Positions 1 through 8,257 of a stretch of 64,000 bases of DNA are shown here, one piece after another. The stretch is taken from NCBI GenBank assembly GCA_007750655.1, contig CP036290.1, forward strand, positions 496,001 through 560,000. The letters are read 5' to 3'. This stretch comes from Rohdeia mirabilis (GTDB lineage: Bacteria; Planctomycetota; UBA1135; GCA-002686595). Made by a program: the position numbers and the translations under genes. Position 1 is the first letter of the stretch; every line of letters begins with the position of its first letter. Under the pieces are notes generated by a model. The model ran no database searches. It saw nothing but the letters and a program-made list of their open reading frames with translations, and was not told where the DNA came from.

Positions 1-1
1 G

Positions 2-631
2 GCGCTGTTGTCGCTGGCCACCGGTCTGCCCGGTCTCTTGCGCGCGCAGGCTGAACGCCGCTGGAGTCCGACGACGTTCCGTCCGCTCGCCGGGCGCACG
101 CTGCTCGTGGTCGGCGTCGGGCACACGGGCGGGGAGTTCGCGGCTCGCGCCCGCAGCCTGGGGATGCACGTGATCGGCGTTCGCACGAGCCGAGCGCCCC
201 ATCCCGCGCTCGACGAGGTCCACGGTCCGGACGCTCTGTACGACCTGCTGCCGCGCGCCGACGTGCTGTCCTTGCACGTTCCGCTCGGCGACGCGACGCG
301 GCACTTGATCGATGCGCGCGCGCTCGCCGCTCTGCCGGTCGGAGCGCTGGTGCTCAACGCGGCGCGCGGTGCGGTCGTCGACCCCGACGCCCTGGTGGCC
401 GAACTCGAACGCGCACCGTCCGAGCGCCGGATCGCCGGTGCGTGGCTCGACGTGTTCGAGACGGAGCCGCTCCCGTCCGACCACGCGCTGTGGTCGCTCG
501 AGAACCTGCTGCTGACGCCGCACTGCGCGGACCAGGCCGACGGGTGGCCGATCCTGTTCGCCGAACGCTTCGCCGACAACTGGGAACGACGCCGACGTGG
601 TCAGGACCTCGTCGGCGTCGTTCGTCCTTGA
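2..631 (+). CDS. D-isomer-specific 2-hydroxyacid dehydrogenase, 5' truncated by the window edge
   Basis: This is the NAD-binding part of a 2-hydroxyacid dehydrogenase, a family that interconverts 2-oxoacids and D-2-hydroxyacids using NAD(P)H. The frame is open to the left edge, so the N-terminal catalytic half is missing. A Rossmann motif (VGVGHTGGEFAARA) appears near the start. It is followed by the family signatures LNAARGAVVDPDAL, WLDVFETEPLP and the histidine in TPHCAD, which matches the usual catalytic His position. The substrate cannot be read from the sequence. The gene is convergent with the next one, with a short 5-bp hairpin (ACGCC/GGCGT) just past the stop. Confidence 0.85.
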   Translation, partial: ALLSLATGLPGLLRAQAERRWSPTTFRPLAGRTLLVVGVGHTGGEFAARARSLGMHVIGVRTSRAPHPALDEVHGPDALYDLLPRADVLSLHVPLGDATRHLIDARALAALPVGALVLNAARGAVVDPDALVAELERAPSERRIAGAWLDVFETEPLPSDHALWSLENLLLTPHCADQADGWPILFAERFADNWERRRRGQDLVGVVRP

Positions 632-676
632 CGCCTACCGGCGTGTGTGGCGCCGCAGCACTTCGGGTCGTACCGC

Positions 677-1195
677 TCAGAGTGTCGCCTGCCAACGACC
701 CGCGAAAGCGCCGTCCTGGTTCGGGAAGAGCGGGAAGTCGCGGAAGCGTCCGCCGATGGTGCCGATCGGGATGGTGGGGCCGTGCGGCGAGACCTGGCGC
801 GAGATCGTGCCCTTGAACGAGCCTCTTCCGATCAGGCTCGACGCGGTCCAGTCACCCGAGACTTCGTAGCGCGGCCAAGCCAGCCCGCTGCCGTCGTCGA
901 GCAGGCCGTCGATGGTGCCGAACCGCAGTGCGAGTGCGGGGCTCTGGATCTCCTCGAGCGACACCTTCAGCTCGAAGACCGTGGCGCCCGACGCGTCCGC
1001 GATTGTTCCGCTCGCGACGCCGAGCGAGCCCACATCCTGTGGCAGGTCCCACAGGCCGAAGGTCGCGCCGAGAACCTGCATCGGCGGTGCAGGTGCGGCG
1101 TCGAGTGGGGACGCGTCGAACGTGAACAGCGCGAGCGTGGCGGCCGTCGTGAGTGCGGCGCCGGTACCGAGGCGAGTGAGCAAGTTGCGAGTCAT
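677..1195 (-). CDS. Exported hypothetical protein
   Basis: No family is recognised. The start is placed at the internal ATG reading MTRNLLTRLG, because it begins a clean signal peptide: basic MTRNLLTRLG, a hydrophobic core AALTTAATLALFTF, then an Ala-Pro-rich exit. A longer frame reaches 1243 but adds only polar residues. The mature part of about 145 residues is rich in Gly, Ser and beta-prone residues and has repeated GTI/GTF turns, as in small beta-sandwich secreted proteins. It is probably periplasmic or extracellular. Nothing nearby indicates a function. Confidence 0.6.
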   Translation of the reverse strand: MTRNLLTRLGTGAALTTAATLALFTFDASPLDAAPAPPMQVLGATFGLWDLPQDVGSLGVASGTIADASGATVFELKVSLEEIQSPALALRFGTIDGLLDDGSGLAWPRYEVSGDWTASSLIGRGSFKGTISRQVSPHGPTIPIGTIGGRFRDFPLFPNQDGAFAGRWQATL

Positions 1196-1311
1196 CGGGA
1201 CCTCATTCGTGGGGCGTTGCGAGTGAGACTCCGCTCGGGACATCGAGCGGTTGTCGGACCCGAGCCCTAGCGTGGTTGCGACGCGCCGTCACGAGCGCGA
1301 CGACGACGCCC

Positions 1312-1367
1312 GTGCCACCGTTCCAGTGCGACCGCTACTGTGCGATCGTTCCCGTGCGACCGTCCCC
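1312..1367. repeat. 14-bp imperfect tandem repeat, four units
   Basis: Four consecutive 14-base units of the form GTGCGACCGTTCCC (with variants) lie at 1312, 1326, 1340 and 1354. They sit in the non-coding gap between the exported protein at 677-1195 and the RMD1-like gene at 1437-2510. The role is unknown; a replication-slippage repeat is the simplest reading. Confidence 0.6.
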
Positions 1368-1436
1368 GCGCCTCTCGACGGCATTGCCACGACGGCGTGT
1401 AGGTACCGCTCGTTCCGCGTGAAGCGGGCGTGCGTG

Positions 1437-2510
1437 TCAGACGAAGTAGATCACGATGTCCACCGCGATCAGCACGATGATGATCCACTCGAGGATCTCG
1501 GAGCGTCGGTGCGCGGCCTGGTCCGCGAGACTGCCGTAGATGCTGTGCAGCGTGCCGAGTTTGCGCGCGATGGCCGAGTCCCAGTCGTCGAAGTGGAAGC
1601 GTCGCGACGCCGCCCGGTAGAGCCGCGCGAGGTAGTCGTCGCCGAAGAGCTTCAGCGCGTTGTCGATGCCCTGGTGCAGCAGCGCGTCGTCGGCCTCGGT
1701 GCGCCCGATGCGTTCCAGTTCGCGCCGCAACGACGTCCAGGCTCCGAGCGTCGTGCGCGGCGCCGTCAGCAGGCGGTAGGCCGCTTCCGTCTCCTCGTCG
1801 AGGCGGTCGTCCAGCAGGCGCAGTTCGAGCAACTCCACCGTGGCGAGCTCGAGCAGCAGACGTTCGTCGTCGGTCTCGTGCCCGACCAGGATCGCTCCCA
1901 ACCAGTCCACCAGCGCCAGGTCGCGGACGCCGTACGAGATCGGCGTGTCGAGCGCGTCGCGCACCTCTTGCTCGGAGAGTCGCTCCGCCTCCGCACGCAG
2001 GACCTGGGCCAACGTTCCGCGGTGCTCGAGCGACCAGGCCTCGACGTCGGAGACCGGAGGTTCCAACTCGAAGACCACGTAGTCCTCGACCAGGCGGTGC
2101 AGGCCCGGCTGGTCGCAGGCTTCGTGCAGTTCTCGCACGACGTCGAGCGCGACGACCCGCGAGCGCTCGGTCAGTTCCGTGTTCGCGTACAGCGCCCCCG
2201 ACAGCTCGACCAGGTCGTCCAGAGCGTGGTCGATCGCGAGCGTCCACGTGATCGCGACCGCGCCGAAGTCGTAGAGGGCGATCTCGACGTCCTCGGCGGT
2301 CTGGAGTTCGCTCGCCGCGCTGCTCGGCGCCTTCCACGAGAAGCGCACCGGCGCCGCCACGCCAGCTTCGGCCGGGAAGCCGCCCTTGTGGTGGAAGTTC
2401 GTCCGGCGCGCGGTGCCGAGGACGGATTCGGCGCGGACCAGATCGATGGTGCGCGCGACGTCGAAGCAGTACAGGACGCGGCACAGGCCGCTGAGGCGAG
2501 GTGGTGACAT
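1437..2510 (-). CDS. RMD1/DUF155 family protein with C-terminal membrane anchor
   Basis: The 357-residue product looks like the RMD1/YagE (DUF155) family, known from yeast Rmd1 and widespread in bacteria. The N-terminal half carries the 'VEIALYDFGAVAITW' type segment. The central part is a charged, mostly helical region rich in Glu and Arg. The C-terminus has the family's hallmark: a helix around RRSEILEWIIIVLIAV that forms a single terminal transmembrane anchor ending in IYFV. The start chosen is MSPPRLSGLC; a longer frame begins at 2561. The biochemical role of bacterial members is not established. Confidence 0.8.
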   Translation of the reverse strand: MSPPRLSGLCRVLYCFDVARTIDLVRAESVLGTARRTNFHHKGGFPAEAGVAAPVRFSWKAPSSAASELQTAEDVEIALYDFGAVAITWTLAIDHALDDLVELSGALYANTELTERSRVVALDVVRELHEACDQPGLHRLVEDYVVFELEPPVSDVEAWSLEHRGTLAQVLRAEAERLSEQEVRDALDTPISYGVRDLALVDWLGAILVGHETDDERLLLELATVELLELRLLDDRLDEETEAAYRLLTAPRTTLGAWTSLRRELERIGRTEADDALLHQGIDNALKLFGDDYLARLYRAASRRFHFDDWDSAIARKLGTLHSIYGSLADQAAHRRSEILEWIIIVLIAVDIVIYFV

Positions 2511-2586
2511 GGTGGTCGGGTCGGAGGCGCGGGAGTATGGCGCGCGCCGCGCCCGACGCAAGGCCCGTCACAGGCGGCCGACCGGC

Positions 2587-3069
2587 TCAGTCGCCGGACA
2601 TGGAAGGCGGGACCGCGAAGATGCGCGTCACGAGCAGCCAACTCCCGCTGCGCTTCGCCCAGATGTCGGTGATCGAGCGGCGCTCGCGGCGCATCCGACC
2701 GTCCGCCTCGACCACGTTCCGGTCGAGGTCGAACGCCACGGCCACCAGGCCCTCGCCGATGCTCTCGGCCACCGGCCGCAGGACGAGCAATTCGTCCGCG
2801 TCGGCGCCGTCGCCGCTGGTCAACCGATCGAGCCACTCGTCGCGCTCCACCGTGGCCGGCGCGGTACCGGGCTCCACGTAGCTGACGCGGAACTCCTCGG
2901 CCAACAGGGCTTCGATGCCAGCGCCGTTGCCGGTGCGCTCGAGTTCGGCGAGGTGCCGCTCGCGCGCGATCAGTTCCTGGGCGTCGACCTGGAGGGCACA
3001 GCCGACGAGAGGCAGGGCGGCGAGGAGGAGGACCGAGGATCGGACGGCGTTCGTGGAAAGGGTGCTCAC
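2587..3069 (-). CDS. Lipoprotein with NTF2/SnoaL-like (DUF4440-type) domain
   Basis: The 160-residue product begins with a lipoprotein signal peptide ending in the lipobox LVGC (Cys near residue 24), so it is expected to be membrane-tethered. The rest resembles the NTF2-like superfamily: an N-terminal helix (ELIARERHLAELERTG), a helical middle, then beta strands ending in SGSWLLVTRIF. Such domains bind small molecules or act as accessory domains, and the specific function is unknown. It has the same orientation as the beta-helix genes that follow upstream on this strand. Confidence 0.65.
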   Translation of the reverse strand: MSTLSTNAVRSSVLLLAALPLVGCALQVDAQELIARERHLAELERTGNGAGIEALLAEEFRVSYVEPGTAPATVERDEWLDRLTSGDGADADELLVLRPVAESIGEGLVAVAFDLDRNVVEADGRMRRERRSITDIWAKRSGSWLLVTRIFAVPPSMSGD

Positions 3070-3098
3070 CCGGGCACTCTAGCGCCCCGCCACGTGCG

Positions 3099-4355
3099 TC
3101 ACAGACTCGCGTCCACCAGCAGCAGCGCCGACGGCGTTCCGACCGCGAGCCCGAGAACCGGGTCGACGAGGACGGGTTGGACGAACAGCGGCAGGTGCCC
3201 GAGGCCGGGCGGGAGCAGCAGCGTTCCCTGCACGACGCTCTCGTCCAACAGGCCCGACGCGGGCAGCGGGACGAAGGGCACGAGCAGCGTCGGGCCGCCG
3301 ACCACGACGGCGCCCGTGAACACGCTCCGCGCGAGCTGCGGAGCACCCGGGGCGAAGCCGAGGTCGAGGTACGTCGCGGCGCCCGGGGTTCCGGTCAGCT
3401 CGAACGCGAACAAGTCGCCCGACCGCAGCGGCGACTCGACGTGCAGCCGCGGCGCCTGGCCGGGAGGGACGAAGACCGACGTTCCGGGCGCCTGTTGGAC
3501 CGCCACGCCGTCGGCGCCGCTCGAGCAGCCCGGGAAGGCCGAGCCACCCGCTCCGCCTTCGACGCTCGAGTCGAACAGGAACACGCGTGTCGACGGACCG
3601 CCGGTCACGACGATGCCCGCGCCGCCCGCTCCACCGTTCTGACAGCCCGACGGATCGTTGGCACCGAAGGCGCCGGGGCCACCGTCGATCGCACAGCCGG
3701 TGAAGACGGCCCGATCGTCCGCCACGCGCACCGCGGGACGCGCCGGGGTGTTGCCGAAGATGCTGCTCAGACCCTCGATGCCGCCGACCTGGCAGTCGAA
3801 CAGCGCCGTGTCGCTGTTCACGAGGTCGAGCGAGACGTCGACGGGGAAGGCGAAGCTCAGGGGGCCCGGCGTGAAGGTGCAGCCACTCAGGGCCACGGCC
3901 GTGCTGTCGAGGACGCGGGCGCGACCGGTGGCGATGCCGCTCCCGCCGCCGATCACGCAGTCCTCGATCCAGACGCGGCCGGCGCAGTCCTCGATCAACA
4001 GCGTGTCGCTCGGTCCGAACACGGACGGGAGCGACGCGAGCCCGCGCACCGTGACCGAGCGCGAGGCGGCCAGATCGGCGACCACCAGTCCTTTCACGGT
4101 GACGTGCGCGTCCGCGTCGGCCGTCAGCGTCACCGTTCGCGCACCGAGAACGACGAACTCCGCGTAGCTGCCGCTGCGCACCACGATCGCGTCGCCGTCG
4201 GCCGCAGCCTGGAGCGCCGTGCCGATCGACGTGAAGTCCGACCCCGCGCCGGCCGCGACGTCCACCACGTGGACCGACTGCGCGTGGGCGGGTGCGACCG
4301 CGAGGACGGCGAGGACGTGGACGGACGCGAACAGGGTGGCGGCGTGGTTGCGCAC
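3099..4355 (-). CDS. Exported right-handed beta-helix protein, paralogue 1
   Basis: This 418-residue protein is the most downstream of three tandem paralogues. A GTG start (VRNHAATLFAS) precedes a signal peptide ending at AHAQS. The mature protein opens with VVDVAAGAGSDFTSIGTALQ and DAIVVRSGSYAEF. This is the 'pectate-lyase-like' opening in which a list of positions is laid out over a parallel beta-helix. Many short turns follow with Cys-containing loops (DCAGRVWIEDCVIGG). A C-terminal module begins at LRSGDLFAFELTG and ends in LLLVDASL. The start is inferred from the signal peptide, because the frame stays open far upstream. No catalytic residues can be assigned; a structural or surface role is likely. 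Confidence 0.7.
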   Translation of the reverse strand: MRNHAATLFASVHVLAVLAVAPAHAQSVHVVDVAAGAGSDFTSIGTALQAAADGDAIVVRSGSYAEFVVLGARTVTLTADADAHVTVKGLVVADLAASRSVTVRGLASLPSVFGPSDTLLIEDCAGRVWIEDCVIGGGSGIATGRARVLDSTAVALSGCTFTPGPLSFAFPVDVSLDLVNSDTALFDCQVGGIEGLSSIFGNTPARPAVRVADDRAVFTGCAIDGGPGAFGANDPSGCQNGGAGGAGIVVTGGPSTRVFLFDSSVEGGAGGSAFPGCSSGADGVAVQQAPGTSVFVPPGQAPRLHVESPLRSGDLFAFELTGTPGAATYLDLGFAPGAPQLARSVFTGAVVVGGPTLLVPFVPLPASGLLDESVVQGTLLLPPGLGHLPLFVQPVLVDPVLGLAVGTPSALLLVDASL

Positions 4356-4411
4356 GGAGGATCGAGGGGCGGGCGGGCCGCCGCGGTCGAGCGCGGCGTT
4401 CGGTGGCCCGC

Positions 4412-5671
4412 TCAGAACGCGGGATCGAGCACGAGCAACGACGCCGGCGTGCCCACGACGAGTCCTTGGACCGGCTCGTACATGAGGTGCTGGAAGTGCA
4501 GCTCGAGGTGCGAGAAGCCCGGCGGCAACAGGATCGTCCCCGGCAGGTCCTCGTAGGTCAGGTTGCCGTCCGGGGGCACGGGGAAGAACGGGATCATCAG
4601 CTGCGGTGCTCCGACGGTCACGACGCCCGTGAGGATCGGGTGCCCCGCGATCGGTCCCGGTCCGAACCCGATCAGCAGCCACGTCTGCGAGCCCGGAACG
4701 CCCGACAGATCGAAGTTGAGCAGCTCGCCCGAGCGCAGTGGCGTGACGAGTCGGTAGAGCGGCGCCAGCGTTCCGGTCGGCGTGTGCGTGCCGTTCAGGA
4801 TCTCGACCTGCGAGCCGTCGACACCCGGCACGTTCGTCGGACAGGTCGGGTCCACCTGACCGCCCGCGCCGGGGACGAACTCGCAGTCGATCGTCGTCGC
4901 GGTCGACGGAGTGACGCCTCCCAGGCGCAGAGCGGGTGCGCCGTCGCCGCCGTCGCTGCACGTTCCGAACGGCCCGAGTCCGTACGAACCGGCCCCACCG
5001 GTCAAGCGGCAGGCGGAAAGGGTCGCGATCGACTCGATGAGCTCGACGGCCGGGGTTCCGCTCTGCGGTGCGCCGAAGAGCGCGGGCGGAGAGCCTTCGC
5101 GCCCGGTCGCCCAGCACTCGAACAGCGCGACGCGCGACTCCCGCAGCACCAAGGTCGGAACGACGAGGAAGACCTCGGGTTCGAGGATGCAGCGCGCGAA
5201 CGTGACGTCGGTCGAACGCTCGACGAACTTCCCGCCGCTGCCCGACGTGGGGTTCGTCTGTTCGCCGGACCCGAGCACGCACTCCTCGATCAGTACCGGG
5301 CCCGCGCAGTCCACGATGCGCAACGAGTACCCGGACTCGATGGTGCGCGGGGCCGTCTCGATGCCGTTGATCAGGACCGCACGCCCGGCGGAGAGGTTGC
5401 GTACCTCGAACCCGTACACGACGACCCATGAGGTCGTGTCGGCGACGATCGACAGGTCGCGATCGTCCAGGACGACGTTCTCGAAGTAGTGGCCGTCGCG
5501 CACGAGCAACGTGTCGCCGTCCGCGGCTCCCGCGACGCCGTCCGAGATGGTGGTGAAGTGGCTTCCCGCACCGCCGAACGCGTCGACCACCCAGACCGTC
5601 TGGGCCGCAGCCTCGCCTGCGGTGGCGAGCGGAGCGACGAGGGCGAACGCGATGGACGTGAGTGAGCGCAT
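4412..5671 (-). CDS. Exported right-handed beta-helix protein, paralogue 2
   Basis: This 419-residue protein is the second of the tandem trio. ATG gives MRSLTSIAFALVAPLATAG, a clear signal peptide with cleavage near AAAQT. The mature opening is TVWVVDAFGGAGSHFTTI and GDTLLVRDGHYFE. The middle has repeated short beta-helix turns with the DCAGPVLIEECVLG type motif. The C-terminal module starts at LRSGELLNFDLSGVPG and ends LLVLDPAF, closely matching its neighbours. It is separated from paralogue 1 by 56 bases and from paralogue 3 by 65 bases, so the three are probably co-transcribed and arose by duplication. Confidence 0.75.
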   Translation of the reverse strand: MRSLTSIAFALVAPLATAGEAAAQTVWVVDAFGGAGSHFTTISDGVAGAADGDTLLVRDGHYFENVVLDDRDLSIVADTTSWVVVYGFEVRNLSAGRAVLINGIETAPRTIESGYSLRIVDCAGPVLIEECVLGSGEQTNPTSGSGGKFVERSTDVTFARCILEPEVFLVVPTLVLRESRVALFECWATGREGSPPALFGAPQSGTPAVELIESIATLSACRLTGGAGSYGLGPFGTCSDGGDGAPALRLGGVTPSTATTIDCEFVPGAGGQVDPTCPTNVPGVDGSQVEILNGTHTPTGTLAPLYRLVTPLRSGELLNFDLSGVPGSQTWLLIGFGPGPIAGHPILTGVVTVGAPQLMIPFFPVPPDGNLTYEDLPGTILLPPGFSHLELHFQHLMYEPVQGLVVGTPASLLVLDPAF

Positions 5672-5736
5672 GTGGGTGTTCGGGCTGGGGCGGGTGACGG
5701 GTGGTGCGTGCCTGCGGAGGTTCGTCGCGCGTCCGT

Positions 5737-6981
5737 TCAGAACGACGGATCGAGCAACAGCAGCGCCGTCGGCGACGCGGCGATCAGCTCGAACGTCGGC
5801 TCGAAGGCCACGGGCTGGAAGTACAGCTCGAGGTGCGTGAAGCCCGGCGGCAGGATCAGAGTGCCCGGCAGGTCCTCGTCGCCGAGCGTGCCGTCGGGCG
5901 GGATCGGGAAGTAGGTCAGGAGCAGTTCCGGCGCACCGACGACCGCGACGCCCGTCAGCAGCGGGGCGTAGGGCTTCAGCAGCCCGGGCGAGAAGCCCAG
6001 CAGCATCCACGTGGTCGATCCGGGCAGCCCGGACAGCTCGAACTCGAGCAGCTCGCCGGAGCGCAGCGGCGAGTCCATGGCGAAGCGCGGCGCGACCCCC
6101 GGCAGCGCGGACACCTGGCCCGCGACCACGACGAACGGCGGTGCATCGGCGCCCGCACTGCAGCCGCCCGAGCTCGCAGGTCCACCGACTCCTCCGGTGG
6201 CCGTGGAGTCGATGATCTCGACGCGGGCGAGTCCGGTCCCGATCGCCTCGAGCGCCGGTCGACCGTCGCCTCCGTTCTGGCACGGATTCGCGCCGATGAA
6301 GCCAGGACCGCCGTCTCCGCCCGCGAGTTCGCAGGCGGCGATGGTCACGCGCGCATCGTCCACGAGCACGGCCGCACTGGCGACGCCGGGTCCGATCACC
6401 GAGGGACTCGCGTCGGCTCCGACGACCGAGCACTCGAACAGGGCGACGGCCGAGCGCCGGATCGACAGCGTCGCCGCTCCGCCGCCGCTGGAGGGTGGCG
6501 AAAGGGTGCAGCGGGTGAACGTGACCGCGCGCGTGTCGTCGATGCGTACGACCCCGCCCACGATCAACGACGCGCCCTCGAACCGACAGTCCTCGATGCA
6601 GATCCGCCCCTCGCAGTCGTCGACGACGAGGTTCGACTGTTGACCGAAGAGCTGGGGTTCGGTGATCAGTCCGCGCAGGGTCACGGACTTGGTCGCGGCG
6701 AGGTTCACGATCTCCACGCGCTCGACCTCCACGACGGCTCCGCTGTCCGCGACGATGGTGAGATCGAGGTCGTCGAGGACGATCGGGCCGAGGTAGTCGC
6801 CGCTGCGCACGAGCAGGGTGTCGCCGTCGGTCGCCGACTGCAGCGCGAGAGGGAAGTTCGTGAAGTCCGAGCCCGGCCCACCGGCGGCGTCCACAACCCA
6901 CAGGTTCTGGGCCTGGACGGTCGGCGACAGGGCGAGGAGGAGCGCGGCGGCCGCGAGGGTGTGCAGGGCGGAGGCGAGCAT
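5737..6981 (-). CDS. Exported right-handed beta-helix protein, paralogue 3
   Basis: This 414-residue protein is the first gene of the tandem trio. It starts MLASALHTLAAAALLLAL, with a signal peptide ending near VQAQN. The mature protein begins LWVVDAAGGPGSDFTNF and GDTLLVRSGDYLG. Beta-helix turns follow with the DCEGRICIEDCRFEG motif and Gly-rich loops (GGDGGPGFIGANPCQ). The C-terminal module LRSGELLEFELSGLPG to LLLLDPSF is shared with both paralogues. The conserved C-terminal module could be a sorting or stacking domain, but that is inference. The promoter should lie in the 600-base gap upstream. Confidence 0.8.
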   Translation of the reverse strand: MLASALHTLAAAALLLALSPTVQAQNLWVVDAAGGPGSDFTNFPLALQSATDGDTLLVRSGDYLGPIVLDDLDLTIVADSGAVVEVERVEIVNLAATKSVTLRGLITEPQLFGQQSNLVVDDCEGRICIEDCRFEGASLIVGGVVRIDDTRAVTFTRCTLSPPSSGGGAATLSIRRSAVALFECSVVGADASPSVIGPGVASAAVLVDDARVTIAACELAGGDGGPGFIGANPCQNGGDGRPALEAIGTGLARVEIIDSTATGGVGGPASSGGCSAGADAPPFVVVAGQVSALPGVAPRFAMDSPLRSGELLEFELSGLPGSTTWMLLGFSPGLLKPYAPLLTGVAVVGAPELLLTYFPIPPDGTLGDEDLPGTLILPPGFTHLELYFQPVAFEPTFELIAASPTALLLLDPSF

Positions 6982-7581
6982 CGAAGGAGGGGGAAGGGGC
7001 CGACGTGGATGCCAACGGTGTGCCCAGGGTAGGGCGCTCCCGCTCGAGCGGGGCGGAACCCGGGTGGACCGGGATCGCCCGGGCGACGAGTGAACGTAAT
7101 GTCATATGGAGGGCGTGGTTGTGCTATTTCGCCCCCGCACCGGCGGGATTCCCCGACGAAATGTGGCGCCCGCTCGTCGGCTTCGTCGTGTTGAGGGGTG
7201 CCGGTGCCTCGTCGGGCTCGGCTCGTAGATCCGCGGTGGACGATCGACCCCGGCTGCTGGCTTCGTGTGCGGTCTCCGCGCACGGGGATGGGACCAGCTC
7301 TCGCCTTGTCCTCGTCGTTCTCGCCGCGGGTGTTTCGGACCGACCTCGCCGCCGACCGGTCCGATCGAGCCCGACGTCGCACGGCCTTCCCGGCATGTCC
7401 GGGGTCGGGACTCGCTCCGGCCTCGGGGATGCCGGGTTCCCCCATTTCTCGACCCGTCCGCCGTTCGGTCGGGCCCGTGCCGTCGCGTCCGCGCCTCTGA
7501 CTCCCCGCGAGTCGCTCCGCGGTCCTAGGCTCGGTCCCGACGTGCTCCGGTAGCCCGTCCATCCCATCCCCGACCGCCGGC
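6982..7581. other. Non-coding 600-bp divergent intergenic region
   Basis: This gap separates the beta-helix trio (leftward) from the sigma-factor gene (rightward), so it should hold divergent promoters. The only visibly AT-richer patch is around 7094-7130 (GTAATGTCATATGG and TGCTATTTCG). It is the most likely promoter area, but no clean -35/-10 pair can be defined. Open frames here lack family features, start signals and codon structure. Confidence 0.4.
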
Positions 7582-8166
7582 GTGACCGATCCCCCCGAAC
7601 GCACCCCCTCCGACGGCGAGACCTTCACGCCGATCCTCCAGCGCGCGCGCGACGGCGACGACGCCGCGCGGTCGCGGCTGTTCGAGGTGCTCTACGCCGA
7701 TCTCCGTGCCCGCGCGGCCGACCAGGTCCGGCGGATGGGGGCCGCGGGCGAGATCCAGGCCACGGAGTTGGTGAACGAGGCCTATCTCAAGCTGCTCCGC
7801 GCCGACCGCGTCCGCTTCGAGGACCGAGCGCACTTCCTCGCCGTGGCGTCGCGCTCCATGCGCCAGGTGCTCGTCGACCACGTTCGTTCGCGTCGGAGGA
7901 TCAAGCGCGGCGGAGAGGCCGAACGCGAGCCTCTCGACGCCGTCGTCGCGACGTTCGAAGCGCGCTCGGGCAACCTGGTCGACCTGGACGTGGCTCTCGA
8001 GGACCTCGCTCGCCGGGACGAAGTGGGCGCGCGCGCCGTGGATCTGCGCTTCTTCGCCGGCCTGAGCTCCAAGGACACCGCCGCTCTGCTCGGACTCAGC
8101 GAGCGGTCCTTCGATCGCAAGTGGCAACTGGTGAAGTCGTGGTTGGCGTCGCGCCTGCGCAGTTGA
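7582..8166 (+). CDS. ECF-type RNA polymerase sigma factor (planctomycete-expanded subfamily)
   Basis: This 194-residue sigma factor belongs to the group abundant in Planctomycetota (Sigma70_ECF / Sig-70_X6 type). Region 2 is visible as LFEVLYADLRARA and ATELVNEAYLKLL, followed by the FEDRAHFLAVASRSMRQVL segment and the RSRRRIKRGG basic patch. Region 4 is the helix-turn-helix DTAALLGLSERSFDRKWQLVKSWL. A GTG start is used. It lies about 90 bases upstream of a membrane Ser/Thr kinase gene on the same strand, the pairing commonly seen in this phylum. The kinase probably controls its activity, though the mechanism cannot be read here. Confidence 0.92.
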   Translation: MTDPPERTPSDGETFTPILQRARDGDDAARSRLFEVLYADLRARAADQVRRMGAAGEIQATELVNEAYLKLLRADRVRFEDRAHFLAVASRSMRQVLVDHVRSRRRIKRGGEAEREPLDAVVATFEARSGNLVDLDVALEDLARRDEVGARAVDLRFFAGLSSKDTAALLGLSERSFDRKWQLVKSWLASRLRS

Positions 8167-8257
8167 CCACCGCCTCCTGACCACGCTCCACCGACCAACG
8201 CACTCGAACGTTCGGACCCGCCTCCCACCTCCATCGTCCCACTTCCTCGACCTGGCC

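Noticed and set aside
7005-7567. Overlapping frames in the gap before the sigma factor
   Set aside because: Both strands have frames of similar length with Arg/Pro-rich, motif-free translations; neither has a start signal.
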